From Hyphomicrobium nitrativorans NL23 (GTDB lineage: Bacteria > Pseudomonadota > Alphaproteobacteria > Rhizobiales > Hyphomicrobiaceae), in assembly GCF_000503895.1 (NCBI RefSeq), contig NC_022997.1, forward strand, positions 620,001 through 684,000: 64,000 nt of DNA. Direction: 5' to 3'. The first letter of the stretch is position 1, and every line of letters begins with the position of its first letter. The position numbers were made by a program, and so were the translations under genes. Below, piece after piece: positions 42,006-52,085 of this stretch. A model generated the notes under the pieces. It was not told the origin of the DNA, did not search any database, and was given only the letters and a program-made list of their open reading frames with translations.

Positions 42006-42188
42006 GCTCAGACTTTCCGCGTCCGAGGCGGCGCCGGAACGATCCGGCGACGAGCCCCGGCGACGCTACGGTACGGGGGCGCACACGCCGCGATGCTCAT
42101 GCATCGCAGGGTCGCTGCCCGGTTGGGTGGCGCCTCAAGTGGTCTCATCGCGTTGGGTTCCAGAATGCGTCGCGACCCACGGCTATAC

Positions 42189-43052
42189 TCAACCGGCGTT
42201 AACGAACATATCCCCGAGGTAGACACGCCGAACATCTTCATTCGCTATGATTTCCGCGGGCTTACCTTGTGTCAGAACCTGGCCGTCGTAAATGATGTAG
42301 GCGCGGTCGATCAGGCTCAAGGTCTCGCGGACGTTGTGATCCGTGATGAGGACCCCGATGCCGCGGTCCGTCAAGTGGCGCACTAGGACCTGGATGTCGC
42401 CGACGGCGATCGGGTCGATGCCAGCGAACGGCTCGTCGAGCAGGATGAACGACGGGCGCGAGGCGAGGGCGCGGGCGATTTCGCAGCGACGCCGCTCGCC
42501 GCCCGAGAGCGCCATGGCCGCCGACTTGCGGAGGCGCGTGATCTGAAATTCCTCAAGCAGGCTGTCGAGCTGTTCTTTGCGGGCGCGGCGGTTCGGCTCG
42601 ACCAGCTCCAGCACGGCCATGATATTCTGCTCGACCGTGAGGCCGCGGAAAATGGAGGCTTCCTGCGGCAGGTAACCGATGCCGAGGCGTGCGCGGCGAT
42701 ACATCGGCAAACGGGTGACGTCCCGGCCGTCGATGGAAATGCGGCCTGCGTCTGCGGGGACGAGCCCGGTGATCATGTAAAAGACGGTGGTTTTGCCGGC
42801 GCCGTTCGGGCCGAGGAGGCCGACGGATTCGCCGCGTCCGACGGCGAGGCTGACGCCGCGCACCACCATGCGCTTCTTGTAGCTCTTCTGGACGTTTTCC
42901 GCGACGAGCCAGCCCTGGTGGCTGGCAAGCTCGTGGTTGCCGGCTGCGTCGTCGTAGCCGTAGGCGTCCCCTGCGGCGCCGTGTTCGCCATAGGGGTCCG
43001 GCTGAAACGCAGTCGCGCCGTCAGCTTTCTGTTTCAGGGGCCACAATCTCAT
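42189..43052 (-). CDS. lptB: LPS export ABC transporter ATP-binding protein
   Basis: A 287-residue ABC ATPase of the LptB2FG complex that pulls LPS from the inner membrane. Walker [12 protein letters not shown] is near residue 89, the signature [16 protein letters not shown] near 189, and Walker [15 protein letters not shown] near 210. The first 46 residues are an extension rich in Tyr, Gly and Asp ([19 protein letters not shown]) ahead of the core. Gene order lptCA-lptB-rpoN supports the LptB assignment rather than a generic branched-chain transporter. Confidence 0.93.
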   Translation of the reverse strand: MRLWPLKQKADGATAFQPDPYGEHGAAGDAYGYDDAAGNHELASHQGWLVAENVQKSYKKRMVVRGVSLAVGRGESVGLLGPNGAGKTTVFYMITGLVPADAGRISIDGRDVTRLPMYRRARLGIGYLPQEASIFRGLTVEQNIMAVLELVEPNRRARKEQLDSLLEEFQITRLRKSAAMALSGGERRRCEIARALASRPSFILLDEPFAGIDPIAVGDIQVLVRHLTDRGIGVLITDHNVRETLSLIDRAYIIYDGQVLTQGKPAEIIANEDVRRVYLGDMFVNAG

Positions 43053-43225
43053 ACGGACGATCTGTCGTGCTCTGGGCTCAAGGGCTCTGGGCTCACGGGG
43101 ATTGCTGCCGGTCTCGGACGTTCAGGCGACCAACGGATCGCGCCTGGGACATATCGTGACCGAGGCGATCCTTATCTGGCATTCGAGCCGTTTTCGGGTG
43201 TCGGTGTCAAATCTTTGCGGCGCGG

Positions 43226-45232
43226 CTAAGGGTTCGGCTCCGATGTCGCGGACCAGCCGTCGATTTCGGGCGTCTGCCGCTTTGCTTTGCTGTTCTTCTT
43301 CTGGCCTTCCTTCATCTCCTGAGGGAAGAAGACCGCGCTGGCTCGGCCCGCCTTGCGTGCCGGCCCGGATTCGGCGGCGGATTCGGTGTTGGCCGACCAG
43401 CCGCCGCCGTTCGGGACAGCGACGGTGTTGCCGGGGGCCGTATCGATCTTGCTCTCGCCGGACGTGAGGTCGATCAGGAGCCGCGTGCCGCGCACCATGC
43501 TTTGTCCCTGGGAAAGCACGACGTTGCCGCCCATGGTGATCTTGTTCGTCTTCGCGTCGAAGTTGGCCCAGTCGCCGGTGGCGGTCTGTCCGTCGGCGGC
43601 GGTCACTTTGACGTCCTTGCGGGCTTCGATGCGGGTCAGCTCCGAGCCTGCGCCCTGCTGGGTGTTGGCCGCGCCCGCGCCGCCACCGGCGGCATCCATG
43701 AGACCGGCCTCGCCTTTGTAGTAGGCCGAGAGTTCTGCGGACTGGATCTTGACCGCACCTTGGGCGGCTTCCACGCTGCCCCGGAATACGGCGACCTTCT
43801 TCCCGTCGTCCACATCGAGCGATTCCGACGTGACATCGACGGGCGATTTGGGATCGGCTTTGAACGACATGGCGCCGATGCCTTGCGCAGCCGGTGTGGC
43901 GGCGGTTGTGCCGCCTGTGTCGTTGGCATCGCGGATCAGGCGTGCGCTGATGCGTCCGGGAATGACGGAGGCTTCGGGCGGCGACGTCAGGCGCGCGGTG
44001 AGCCGATTGCGGTCGACGGCGAGACGTCCGCCGCGCAGCTCGTTGGTGCCTTGCGTGACGACGACATCGCCGATGAGGACGATCATTCCCGAGGCTTCGT
44101 TGAGCTCGACGCGCCGGCTCGTCGCGTGGCGGTCGACGCCGGAGGTCATCACGACCTTGTCGCCGAGAAGCACGGCCGTCGAGGTGACGGCATCGAAGTC
44201 GGCGCTGTCGCTGGTTACGATTTCGCCGGTTGCGCGCTGCATCACGACGGGCTTCTTGGCCAGGATGCGGCGCAGCCGACCCGCACCGTTCTCTCCCTCG
44301 GCCGCTGACCCGGCGGACATCATGCCTTCGCCTTCGTAGAATACTTCGAGTTCCGGCGTCGTGAGGTCGGCGTCGCCCTGGCGTGCGCGTACGGAGCCGG
44401 AAAAGAGCGCCGTCTTGTTCGCGTCGTTGATGTCGAGGCGGTGAGAGTTGATATGGATCGGGCCGTTGGATGGCGTGAAGAGCGCTGCGGCGTCAGATGC
44501 GGGTTCGGCTGCCGCGGCGTCTCGGGCCTCCGGCTTCGGCTGGTCGTCGGGCGGCGGCGAAAGCTCGACCTGCACGTCTTCGGTGAAGGTCGCTTCGCGC
44601 GCCTTCTGGCGTAGCGTCATCTGCTTTGCGTGGACGGTGCCGCTCGGAAATGCGACCGCGACAGGCTCCGGTGAGGTCAGGAGATCTTCTTTCGCGAGGA
44701 TCGTTGCGCGTGTGAGTTTCGCCTTGAGCCCGCTTTCGGATACGACGTCGATCTGCTCGTAGAGTTCGAGCACGCTGTCGTTGTTGTTGAAGACGCCGCG
44801 CACGGCGGTGACGTCGGTGCGCGTCTTGTCCGCCTGATAGATTTCACCCGAGATGCCGTTCAACGTCACGACGTTGGGATTGGTCAGGTCGGGATCGGCG
44901 GTTTTCGCCGTGAACTTATAGCTCACGCCGTCCTTGCCGAAGCCCTCGTAGCGCGGGTTCGTCATGGCCAAGTCTGCCGGCAGGATCTGGCGAAGCGCGA
45001 CTTCGGGCAGGGCGTCCGGACTGACAAGCCCCGTTTTTTGCGCGATGGCGATCCCGTACACCCCGAGGAGGGCGACGATCGCGCCGGGGAAGACAATGCG
45101 AAGGAGGCGCACGATCATGGTGCGCCGGGCCGCCTTCTCGAATTCGCGTGAGCGGTCGGCGGCCATGACCAGCCCCTGGCCGGTCTGGCGGCTCGCCGAC
45201 GGCTCCGATTGGGGGTTAACAGTCATGAGCAT
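43226..45232 (-). CDS. lptCA: LptC-LptA fusion protein (LPS transport bridge)
   Basis: About 668 residues. Residues about 30-60 hold a single membrane span (VRLLRIVFPGAIVALLGVYG), followed by an LptC-like domain (LRQILPADLAMTNPRYEGFG, NVVTLNGISGEIYQADKT). Then come OstA/LptA-like beta-jellyroll segments: PIHINSHRLDINDANKTALF, DKVVMTSG..., PVDVTSESLDVDDGKKVAVF and GNVVLSQGQSMVRGTRLLID. The inner-membrane anchor LptC and the periplasmic bridge LptA, usually separate, are joined here. The start could be 45232 or 45226; the upstream open frame is not conserved-looking. The C-terminal tail is Lys/Ser-rich. Confidence 0.82.
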   Translation of the reverse strand: MLMTVNPQSEPSASRQTGQGLVMAADRSREFEKAARRTMIVRLLRIVFPGAIVALLGVYGIAIAQKTGLVSPDALPEVALRQILPADLAMTNPRYEGFGKDGVSYKFTAKTADPDLTNPNVVTLNGISGEIYQADKTRTDVTAVRGVFNNNDSVLELYEQIDVVSESGLKAKLTRATILAKEDLLTSPEPVAVAFPSGTVHAKQMTLRQKAREATFTEDVQVELSPPPDDQPKPEARDAAAAEPASDAAALFTPSNGPIHINSHRLDINDANKTALFSGSVRARQGDADLTTPELEVFYEGEGMMSAGSAAEGENGAGRLRRILAKKPVVMQRATGEIVTSDSADFDAVTSTAVLLGDKVVMTSGVDRHATSRRVELNEASGMIVLIGDVVVTQGTNELRGGRLAVDRNRLTARLTSPPEASVIPGRISARLIRDANDTGGTTAATPAAQGIGAMSFKADPKSPVDVTSESLDVDDGKKVAVFRGSVEAAQGAVKIQSAELSAYYKGEAGLMDAAGGGAGAANTQQGAGSELTRIEARKDVKVTAADGQTATGDWANFDAKTNKITMGGNVVLSQGQSMVRGTRLLIDLTSGESKIDTAPGNTVAVPNGGGWSANTESAAESGPARKAGRASAVFFPQEMKEGQKKNSKAKRQTPEIDGWSATSEPNP

Positions 45233-45517
45233 GGAGGTGTCCCGCCCTCGAAGTTCGTCGACCTTGACGTTCCAGGCCGGCGGATAGGACGAGGGCGAAT
45301 GGCCCTTCGTCCCGCATGGCGTGTCCCGCGCGACGCGCACCCTGGTTAGATAGAGGCCAATCCGCGCACGGTCTATCCTGCGCGAGACCTGACTTTCTCT
45401 GCACGGGTCTCGACACGCCGAGTTTTGCACGCGCGAAGGTGTGCGGACAATCGCCCTGAAATTGGGTGATATTGGGACCTCGCGGTCCCGGATACCGCGT
45501 GTTTGGAGCCGCCCGGT

Positions 45518-46138
45518 TCAGTGCGCGAAGATGTCGACTTCGCCGAAGCCCGCAAGGTCGAGCCTGGCGCGGGTTCCGAGGAACGCGAAGGCGGCGTCCG
45601 CGAAAGCCGTGCGGCCTTCCCGCTCCAGCATTGCGTCGAGCTTTGCCTTCAAAGCGTGCAGATGCAAAACGTCGGAGGCGGCATAGGCGAGCTGCTGCTG
45701 GGTGAGGGTTGCGGCGCCCCAGTCCGAGCTTTGCTGCTGCTTCGAGAGGTCAACGCCCAAGAGTTCGGACGTGATATCCTTCAGTCCGTGGCGGTCGGTG
45801 TAGGTTCGCACGAGCTTGGAGGCGATCTTTGTGCAGTAAACCGGGGCAACCTTTACGCCGAGGTACTTCTCAAGAACTGCGAGATCGAAGCGAGCGAAGT
45901 GAAAGATCTTGAGAATGGCCGGATCTGCCAGCAGCCCTTTCAGGCGCGGGGCGTCGTAGGTTTTCGGATCCGGCTGCACGAGGTGGGCATGTCCGTCGCC
46001 GCTCGAAAGCTGCACGAGGCAGAGACGGTCGCGGTTCGGATCGAGGCCGAGCGTTTCGGTGTCGATTGCGACGCTGCCCGTGAAGGACACATCCGCGGGA
46101 AGATCGCCTTTGTGGAGGGTGAAGGGCTGCGCTGACAT
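45518..46138 (-). CDS. rnd: ribonuclease D-like 3'-5' exonuclease
   Basis: A 206-residue protein with only the DEDDy exonuclease domain and no HRDC domain, so it is about half the length of E. coli RNase D. Exo I is VAIDTETLGL (Asp and Glu), Exo II FHFARFDLAVL, and Exo III LAYAASDVLHLHAL (Tyr and Asp). It probably trims tRNA or other RNA 3' ends. The ATG at 46138 follows GAGG by five bases. It lies upstream of lptCA on the same strand, as in related bacteria. Confidence 0.88.
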   Translation of the reverse strand: MSAQPFTLHKGDLPADVSFTGSVAIDTETLGLDPNRDRLCLVQLSSGDGHAHLVQPDPKTYDAPRLKGLLADPAILKIFHFARFDLAVLEKYLGVKVAPVYCTKIASKLVRTYTDRHGLKDITSELLGVDLSKQQQSSDWGAATLTQQQLAYAASDVLHLHALKAKLDAMLEREGRTAFADAAFAFLGTRARLDLAGFGEVDIFAH

Positions 46139-46373
46139 GTGAACCTCGTATGCGGGCGAAGGCTGATCCACGAGGCATGTAAGTTATTGAAATTTATCGT
46201 GGATTTTATGTGTGTTCCGAGCGCGGGTGTAGCGGTTTCGCGGCTTAAAAGCAAGAGCGCGCCTCGGGAGGTTCGTTTTTTGCGGGTTCTGATCTCAGAA
46301 AGTGCCGGTTTTTCTTGACCCTGGAAATTTTCAGGGGCGATAAGCGCTGAACCGGAAAGTGGAACGGCGGTCG

Positions 46374-48673
46374 ATGGATATTCTCGCGCTTGTGGCCGCA
46401 TCGTTCTTCCTCGCGCCGCTGGCGGCGTGGCTGGGCGGGCGGTCATCGCCGTTCGTTGCGGCCATCCCTGCCGTGCTTTTCGCAGGCTTCGCGACCTTCC
46501 TTCCCGAGATCGGGAACGGCAGGACGCTGAGGCAGGTTCATCCCTGGATTCCGACATTCGGCATCGACGCCTCCTTTCGGGTCGATGGGCTTTCGCTTCT
46601 CTTCGCGCTTCTGATCACCGGCATCGGAACGCTCGTGTTCCTCTATGCGTCCGCGTATCTCAAGGGGCGCGAGCGGCTGCCTCGCTTTTATGCCGCGCTC
46701 ACCGTGTTCATGGGCGCGATGATCGGGGCGGTGCTGGCCGACGATCTCATCTTGCTCGTCGTCTTCTGGGAGCTGACGAGCCTCACGTCGTTCCTGCTTA
46801 TCGGGACGACGCCGGAAAGCGCCGAAGCGCGGCGGTCGGCCCAACAAGGGCTTCTGGTGACGGTGGCCGGGGGGCTGGCGCTGCTTGCGGCCGTCATTCT
46901 GCTGGGGTCCGGTCTCGGCACGTACTCGATCAGCGAGATTCTGGCGCGGGGCGAGGCGGTGGCGGCGCTTTCGACCGCACCGGCCATCGTCGTGCTTCTG
47001 GCCATCGGCGCGTTCGCCAAGTCGGCGCAGGTGCCGCTCCATTCGTGGCTGCCGAACGCCATGGTGGCGCCGACGCCGGTATCGGCGTTCCTCCACTCGG
47101 CCACCATGGTGAAGCTCGGCGTCTATCTGCTCGCGCGGTTCAATCCGGTGTTCGAGGCGCATGAATTGTGGGTTCTGCTGCTCACGAGTGTGGGCGGGGC
47201 CACGATGATCGCGGGTGCGGTGCTGGCGCTGCGCGAAGTGGACCTCAAGCGGGTGCTCGCCTATTCGACGGTCGTGTCTCTCGGCACGTTGGTGCTGCTG
47301 ATCGGTTTGCCGGGCGAGACATCGGCGCTTGCGGTTGCTGCGTTTCTTTTCGGGCACGCGCTTTACAAGGCGTGCCTGTTCCTGGTTGCGGGGAACGTCG
47401 ATCACGAAACGGGCACGCGGGACAGCACGGCGCTGGGCGGGTTGCGCCACGCGATGCCGGTGACGGCGGTTGCGGCCGGACTTGGCGCGATGTCGATGGC
47501 TGGACTTCCGCTGTTTTTCGGGTTTGTCGGCAAGGAGCTGATTTACGAGGCGGGACTCCCGGCATCATCCTGGCTCGTGCTCGGCGCGGCATTGATTGCG
47601 AATGCCGCGATGGTCGTCGTTGCGGGCATCGTGGCGGTGCGGTGTTTCATGGGGCCGCGCGTGCCGACGCCGGGCGCGCCGCAGGATCCGGGATTTCGGA
47701 TGTTGGCCGGGCCGGTCGTGCTTGCTTTTCTCGGCCTCCTATTCGGCGTGGCTCCGTGGATCGCAGGCGACGGTCTTTTGATGTCCGCAGCGGAGGCGAT
47801 TTCGGGCCGGCGCTTGGGCGCGACGCTCGCGCTGTGGCATGGCTTCACCCCCGCGCTTGCCCTGAGTGTGCTGACGCTGCTGATCGGTGTTGGCGCGTTT
47901 CTGCGTTGGGACGCGCTACGGGATGCTTTCGCGCGCATTCGGCAGATCGATGCGTGGGACCGGACCGTGGATACGATGCGCTGCTCGCCGGGCTGCAACG
48001 GGTTGCCATTTGGCAAACGAACGCGATCCAGACCGGAAGTCTCAGGCTTTATGCCGGCCGCGTGCTGGCCATTGTCGCACTGGCGGGCGCGCCTGCTCTC
48101 GCTCTGCTTGGCGGGTTTGCGCTGCCTTCGTTCGATGCCGGATGGCTGAGGCCCGATGCAGCGCTTGCGGTTGCGTTGATCGTTTCGGCGCTTGCGGTCG
48201 CCGGTGCGAGAGGGTTCGTAGCCGGTCTCGCCGCCGCGGGCATGGTGGGTTTCGCGGTGGCGCTGCTGTTCCTTCTCAACGGCGCGCCGGATCTCGCCTT
48301 CACGCAGTTCTCGGTGGAGGCGATTGCCATCGTGATCCTGCTCGCCATCGTGGGGCGGTTGCCGTTCCGGCAATGGGATGCGCGAACGGGACGGCAACGG
48401 TTGCGCGACGGCGCGATTGCGGTGGGGCTCGGCGTGTCCGCGACGTGCGTGTTGTTTGCCGTTCTCGCGATGCCTTTCGACGTGCGGCTTTCGGATTATT
48501 TCCGCGCGGCGAGCGTGCCTGAAGCGCATGGGCGCAATCTCGTCAACGTGATCCTCGTCGATTTCCGGGCCCTCGATACGCTGGGCGAGATCTCGGTGCT
48601 TGGGCTTGCAGCGGTGGCGGCGGCCGCGGTGATTGCCGGTGTGCGGCGGCGGATGTCGGAGAAGGGTGCATGA
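46374..48673 (+). pseudogene. mrpA: Na+/H+ antiporter subunit A (MnhA/MrpA), frameshifted
   Basis: The first part (about 530 residues) has the NADH dehydrogenase-like membrane core: FRVDGLSLLFALLITGIGTL, LIGTTPESAEARRSAQQGLL, AQVPLHSWLPNAMVAPTPVS and FGHALYKACLFLVAGNVDHE. At about 47955-47975 (after IDAWDRT) the frame changes. The correct C-terminus ([56 protein letters not shown]) continues in the other frame to 48673. The first frame ends at a stop at 48149. A restored protein of about 765 residues would match MrpA. The rest of the operon is intact, so a sequencing error is possible. Confidence 0.85.
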
Positions 48674-49068
48674 ATTCTCTGATCCTGAGGACGACCGGCC
48701 GCGCGATCCTCCCGCTCGCGCTTCTCTTCTCCATCTATGTGCTGTTTCGCGGCCATAACGAGCCGGGGGGCGGTTTCATCGGCGGACTCATCGCGGCTGC
48801 GGGCTTGGCCGTGTACGCTTTGCCGCGCGGGCGTTCGGCGCTCGTGAGGCTTATCCGCGTGTGGCCGAAGGCGCTGATCGGCGGCGGGCTCGCGCTCGGG
48901 CTTCTCTCCGGGCTTCCGGCGCTTCTTCTGAATTCGCCGTATCTTACGCACCAGTGGACATTTCCGGGCGGCCTCGCAGTTGGCACGGCGCTCGTGTTCG
49001 ATGTCGGCGTCTATCTCACGGTCGTCGGCGCGGTGCTCACGTTCCTCTTGCCCTATCTGGAGGAGTGA
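48670..49068 (+). CDS. mrpB: Na+/H+ antiporter subunit B (MnhB/MrpB)
   Basis: A 132-residue membrane protein of the MnhB family. [20 protein letters not shown] begins the first span, followed by the conserved [39 protein letters not shown] and [17 protein letters not shown] form the last spans. Its ATG overlaps the mrpA stop (ATGA), so translation is coupled. It is part of the hetero-oligomeric Mrp cation/proton antiporter in the inner membrane. Confidence 0.94.
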   Translation: MNSLILRTTGRAILPLALLFSIYVLFRGHNEPGGGFIGGLIAAAGLAVYALPRGRSALVRLIRVWPKALIGGGLALGLLSGLPALLLNSPYLTHQWTFPGGLAVGTALVFDVGVYLTVVGAVLTFLLPYLEE

Positions 49069-49069
49069 C

Positions 49070-49453
49070 GTGGAACCCATCTTCGCGCTTGCCTTCGGGG
49101 TGATGATTGCCGTTGCGGCCTACTTGATCCTGTCGCGCAATATGCTGCGCGTCCTGCTCGGCCTTCTCGTGCTCGGCAACGCGGCGAACCTCGCGATCTT
49201 TCTGGCCGGTCGTCTCGGCTCTCGCGTGCCGCCGCTTGTCGAGGCAGGCGAGGCGACGGTTGCCGTCAGCGCCAATCCTCTGCCGCAGGCTCTCATCCTG
49301 ACCGCGATCGTGATCTCGTTTTCGCTCGTCGCGTTCACGGCTGTTCTGTTCGAAAATGCGTATAAGCGGCTCGGCACGCTCGACCCGGACGCCATGCGGG
49401 ATGCGGAGACGCCGCCAGGCGAAGGGCTGCGCGACGACGAGAGGCGGGAATGA
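49070..49453 (+). CDS. mrpC: Na+/H+ antiporter subunit C (MnhC/MrpC, NuoK-like)
   Basis: A 127-residue NuoK-like subunit with three spans: FALAFGVMIAVAAYLILSRN, LRVLLGLLVLGNAANLAIFL and PLPQALILTAIVISFSLVAF. The start is GTG at 49070, set by AGGAG five to nine bases upstream and by position just after the mrpB stop. The C-terminus is acidic (DPDAMRDAETPPGEG). It overlaps mrpD by four bases. Confidence 0.93.
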   Translation: MEPIFALAFGVMIAVAAYLILSRNMLRVLLGLLVLGNAANLAIFLAGRLGSRVPPLVEAGEATVAVSANPLPQALILTAIVISFSLVAFTAVLFENAYKRLGTLDPDAMRDAETPPGEGLRDDERRE

Positions 49454-51000
49454 TGCGCGCAAATCTGCTGCTTGCGCTTCCGGTTCTCTGTCCGCTTGCA
49501 GGCGTGGCGTTGTCGCTTCTGGCGTGGCGGTGGCCGCTCGTTCAGCGTGGCGTGAGTCTCGCTGCGAGTTTCGGGCTGCTGCTGTCTGCGATTGCACTTG
49601 TCGGGGCCGTGCATGACGGCACGGTTCTCGCGACGCAGTTCGGTGCGTGGCAGGCGCCATTCGGCATTAGCTTCGTAGGAGACATGCTCTCGGCTGCGAT
49701 GGTGCTGATTGCAGGGTTGATGGCCGTTGCGGTGGGGATTTACGGATTGGCCGGCGACGCGTCCGCGCGCGAGTACGCGTTCTACCATCCGCTCTATCAG
49801 GGCCTGTTGCTCGGCGTGACGGGCGCGTTTCTCACCGGAGACATTTTCAACCTCTACGTCTGGTTCGAGGTGATGCTGATTTCGTCGTTCGGGCTTCTGG
49901 CTCTCGGCGGAACGAAAGCGCAGCTCGATGCGGGCGTGAAGTACGTGACGCTCAACCTCGTCGTTACGACGCAGTTCCTGATCGCGGTCGCTTTGCTTTA
50001 TGGCGCGACCGGAACGCTCAACATGGCGGACCTCGCGCTCGTGTTGCCCACGGTCGAGAACCAGGGACTTGTGACGACGCTTGCGTTGCTGTTTCTGGTC
50101 GCCTTCGGTGCGAAGGCTGCGGTGTTTCCTCTGTTCTTCTGGCTTCCGGCCGCCTATCACACGGCGTCCGCGCCCGTCGTCGCCATTTTCGCGGCACTGC
50201 TCACGAAGGTCGGCGTCTATGCGATCCTGCGGACATTTACGCTCATGTTCGACGGCGATACCGGCGTCACCGCGCCGATTGTCGGGGCGATCGCGGCGGC
50301 GACGATGATCACAGGCGTGCTCGGGGCGGCGGCGCACTTCGACATCCGGCGCATCCTTTCGTTCCACATCATCAGTCAGATCGGCTACATGCTGCTCGGC
50401 ATCGCTGTTGCGACTCCGCTCGCGGTGGGTGGCGCCATCCTCTACGTGATCCACCACATCGTCGTGAAGGCGAACCTGTTCCTTGTTGCCGGTGTCATCC
50501 ATCGGGCTGGTGGATCGTACCACTTGAAGGAGATCGGCGGGCTCTATCGCGGACTGCCGCTGCTTGGCGTGCTGTTCGCTATTCCTGCGCTGTCGCTTGC
50601 GGGGCTTCCGCCGCTATCGGGGTTTTGGGCCAAATTCGGTGTGATCAAAGCGAGCCTGGATGCAGGACACATCGCGCTTGCGGTAACCGGGCTCGCCGTT
50701 GGATTGCTGACGCTCTATTCGATGCTGAAGATCTGGAACGAAGCGTTCTGGAAGGCAGCGCCGGAGAGATCCGTTGCGGCGGAGCGGCGTTGGCTCGGTG
50801 AACCCGGCACGCGGGTGCTCATGCTCGTGCCGATTTCCGCTCTCGCGACGATCACGCTTGCCATCGGCTTTTGGGCCGAGCCGTTCGTCGACTATTCGCT
50901 TCGCGCCGGTGCGCAACTGCTCGACAAATCCGCTTACATCGACGCGGTCTTTCCACCGGAGACGGCGGGCGGCGCGCGCATTCAAGAGAGCGTGCCATGA
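49450..51000 (+). CDS. mrpD: Na+/H+ antiporter subunit D (MnhD/MrpD)
   Basis: A 516-residue proton-channel subunit related to NuoM/N. There are about fourteen spans. LTGDIFNLYVWFEVMLISSF contains the key Glu, KAAVFPLFFWLPAAYHTASA the conserved Lys and His region, and HFDIRRILSFHIISQIGYML the later helix. Overlaps with mrpC (4 bases) and mrpE (4 bases) show tight coupling. It works with MrpA to exchange Na+ or K+ for H+. Confidence 0.95.
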   Translation: MMRANLLLALPVLCPLAGVALSLLAWRWPLVQRGVSLAASFGLLLSAIALVGAVHDGTVLATQFGAWQAPFGISFVGDMLSAAMVLIAGLMAVAVGIYGLAGDASAREYAFYHPLYQGLLLGVTGAFLTGDIFNLYVWFEVMLISSFGLLALGGTKAQLDAGVKYVTLNLVVTTQFLIAVALLYGATGTLNMADLALVLPTVENQGLVTTLALLFLVAFGAKAAVFPLFFWLPAAYHTASAPVVAIFAALLTKVGVYAILRTFTLMFDGDTGVTAPIVGAIAAATMITGVLGAAAHFDIRRILSFHIISQIGYMLLGIAVATPLAVGGAILYVIHHIVVKANLFLVAGVIHRAGGSYHLKEIGGLYRGLPLLGVLFAIPALSLAGLPPLSGFWAKFGVIKASLDAGHIALAVTGLAVGLLTLYSMLKIWNEAFWKAAPERSVAAERRWLGEPGTRVLMLVPISALATITLAIGFWAEPFVDYSLRAGAQLLDKSAYIDAVFPPETAGGARIQESVP

Positions 51001-51326
51001 GCTTTGCGACAAAGGCTGTGGCGTGGGGGCGGCTTGGAGCCCTGTTCTTCCGCGAGTTCGCGCTTTCGGTGAAGGATGTGTCGCTTGCCGTGCTGGATCC
51101 GCGCCGGCCGCTGCGTCCGGCCATCGTTGCCGTGCCGCTCGATGTGAAAAGCGATGCGGGGATAACGCTTCTCGCCAACATGATTACGCTGACGCCGGGT
51201 ACGACGAGCTTGCACGTGAGCGAGGATCGCAAGACGCTTTATGTGCACGCGATGAACGCGTCGGAAAGCACCGTGGCCGACATCAAGGCTGGCTTCGAGG
51301 CGAAGGTGAGGGAGGTGCTCGCATGA
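50997..51326 (+). CDS. mrpE: Na+/H+ antiporter subunit E (MnhE/MrpE)
   Basis: A 109-residue protein shorter than typical MrpE (about 160), lacking most of the N-terminal membrane spans. FFREFALSVKDVSLAVLDPR is the conserved start of the family core, followed by LLANMITLTPGTTSLHVSED and LYVHAMNASE. The ATG at 50997 overlaps the mrpD stop. It is an accessory subunit needed for full antiporter function in characterised systems. Confidence 0.9.
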   Translation: MSFATKAVAWGRLGALFFREFALSVKDVSLAVLDPRRPLRPAIVAVPLDVKSDAGITLLANMITLTPGTTSLHVSEDRKTLYVHAMNASESTVADIKAGFEAKVREVLA

Positions 51327-51628
51327 GCGGAGTGGCCGCTTTGGAGATCGCGGCGATAATCGCCGGGGTGCTGCTTGCGGCTGCGGCTGTGTGCGCGGCG
51401 CTTCGCATCGTGCGCGGGCCATCGACCCCCGACCGCGTCGTGGCGCTCGATATGCTTTCGCTGATCGGTGTGGCTGTGGCTGGCCTTGCGGTGTTGGTGT
51501 CCGGCTCCACGGCGTTCGTCGATGTCGCGCTCGGCGTGGCATTGGTGGGTTTTCTTGCCGTTGTCGCGTTGGCGAGCTTTATCGAACGCGGCGCAATCCG
51601 TGACGATGATAACGAGGACGCGCCATGA
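51323..51628 (+). CDS. mrpF: Na+/H+ antiporter subunit F (MnhF/MrpF)
   Basis: A 101-residue protein with three spans and the family hallmark LRIVRGPSTPDRVVALDMLS (about residues 29-48), followed by FVDVALGVALVGFLAVVALA and FIERG. It starts at the ATG at 51323, overlapping the mrpE stop by four bases, and overlaps mrpG likewise. Confidence 0.93.
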   Translation: MSGVAALEIAAIIAGVLLAAAAVCAALRIVRGPSTPDRVVALDMLSLIGVAVAGLAVLVSGSTAFVDVALGVALVGFLAVVALASFIERGAIRDDDNEDAP

Positions 51629-52005
51629 CGGCCTGGATCGGCGCATTCTTTCTCGTTCTTGGAGCTACGGTGTGTCTCGTCGCGGCCATCGGCGTGCTGC
51701 GGTTTCCGGACTTCTTCATGCGGATGCACGCGGCGACCAAAGCTGGTGTGGCGGGCGCCGGTTTGGTGCTGATCGGAATCGGTTTTGCTATGCCGTCGTT
51801 CGAGATTGCTCTCAAGATCGTGCTCGCCAATCTCTTTCTATTGCTCACGGTTCCCGTTGCGGGGCATCTGCTGGGCCGAGCCGGCTACATCGCGGGCGTC
51901 CCGTTGTGGGGAGCGACGCAAAGAGACGAGCTTGCAAGCGTGCTCCCGCGCGGCGCGTTCGATCGGGCGCTTCAAAGCGTCGGCGATGACGTGAAGCCCG
52001 ATTGA
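51625..52005 (+). CDS. mrpG: Na+/H+ antiporter subunit G (MnhG/MrpG)
   Basis: A 126-residue protein with three spans. The conserved VLRFPDFFMRMHAATKAGV (about residues 24-42) marks the MnhG/PhaG family, followed by LLLTVPVAGHLLGRAGYI. It is the last gene of the mrpA-G operon, followed by a terminator. The C-terminal 30 residues are cytoplasmic and charged. Confidence 0.94.
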   Translation: MTAWIGAFFLVLGATVCLVAAIGVLRFPDFFMRMHAATKAGVAGAGLVLIGIGFAMPSFEIALKIVLANLFLLLTVPVAGHLLGRAGYIAGVPLWGATQRDELASVLPRGAFDRALQSVGDDVKPD

Positions 52006-52025
52006 TGGACGCGGTCGATCTGCCC

Positions 52026-52061
52026 AAAAAAAGAGCGCCCGTTTCCGAGGCGCCCTTTCGT
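52026..52061. terminator. bidirectional terminator between mrpG and the oxoamine synthase gene
   Basis: A 10-bp stem with one mismatch (AAAGAGCGCC with GGCGCCCTTT) is flanked on the left by a run of A (T run for the minus strand) and on the right by TTTCGTTTG. It is well placed to end both convergent transcripts. Confidence 0.7.
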
Positions 52062-52085
52062 TTGTATTCGTGAAGCGCGTGAGCG

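Noticed and set aside
46443-48529. Minus-strand open frames across mrpA
   Set aside because: Arg-rich shadows of a conserved membrane protein gene on the plus strand.
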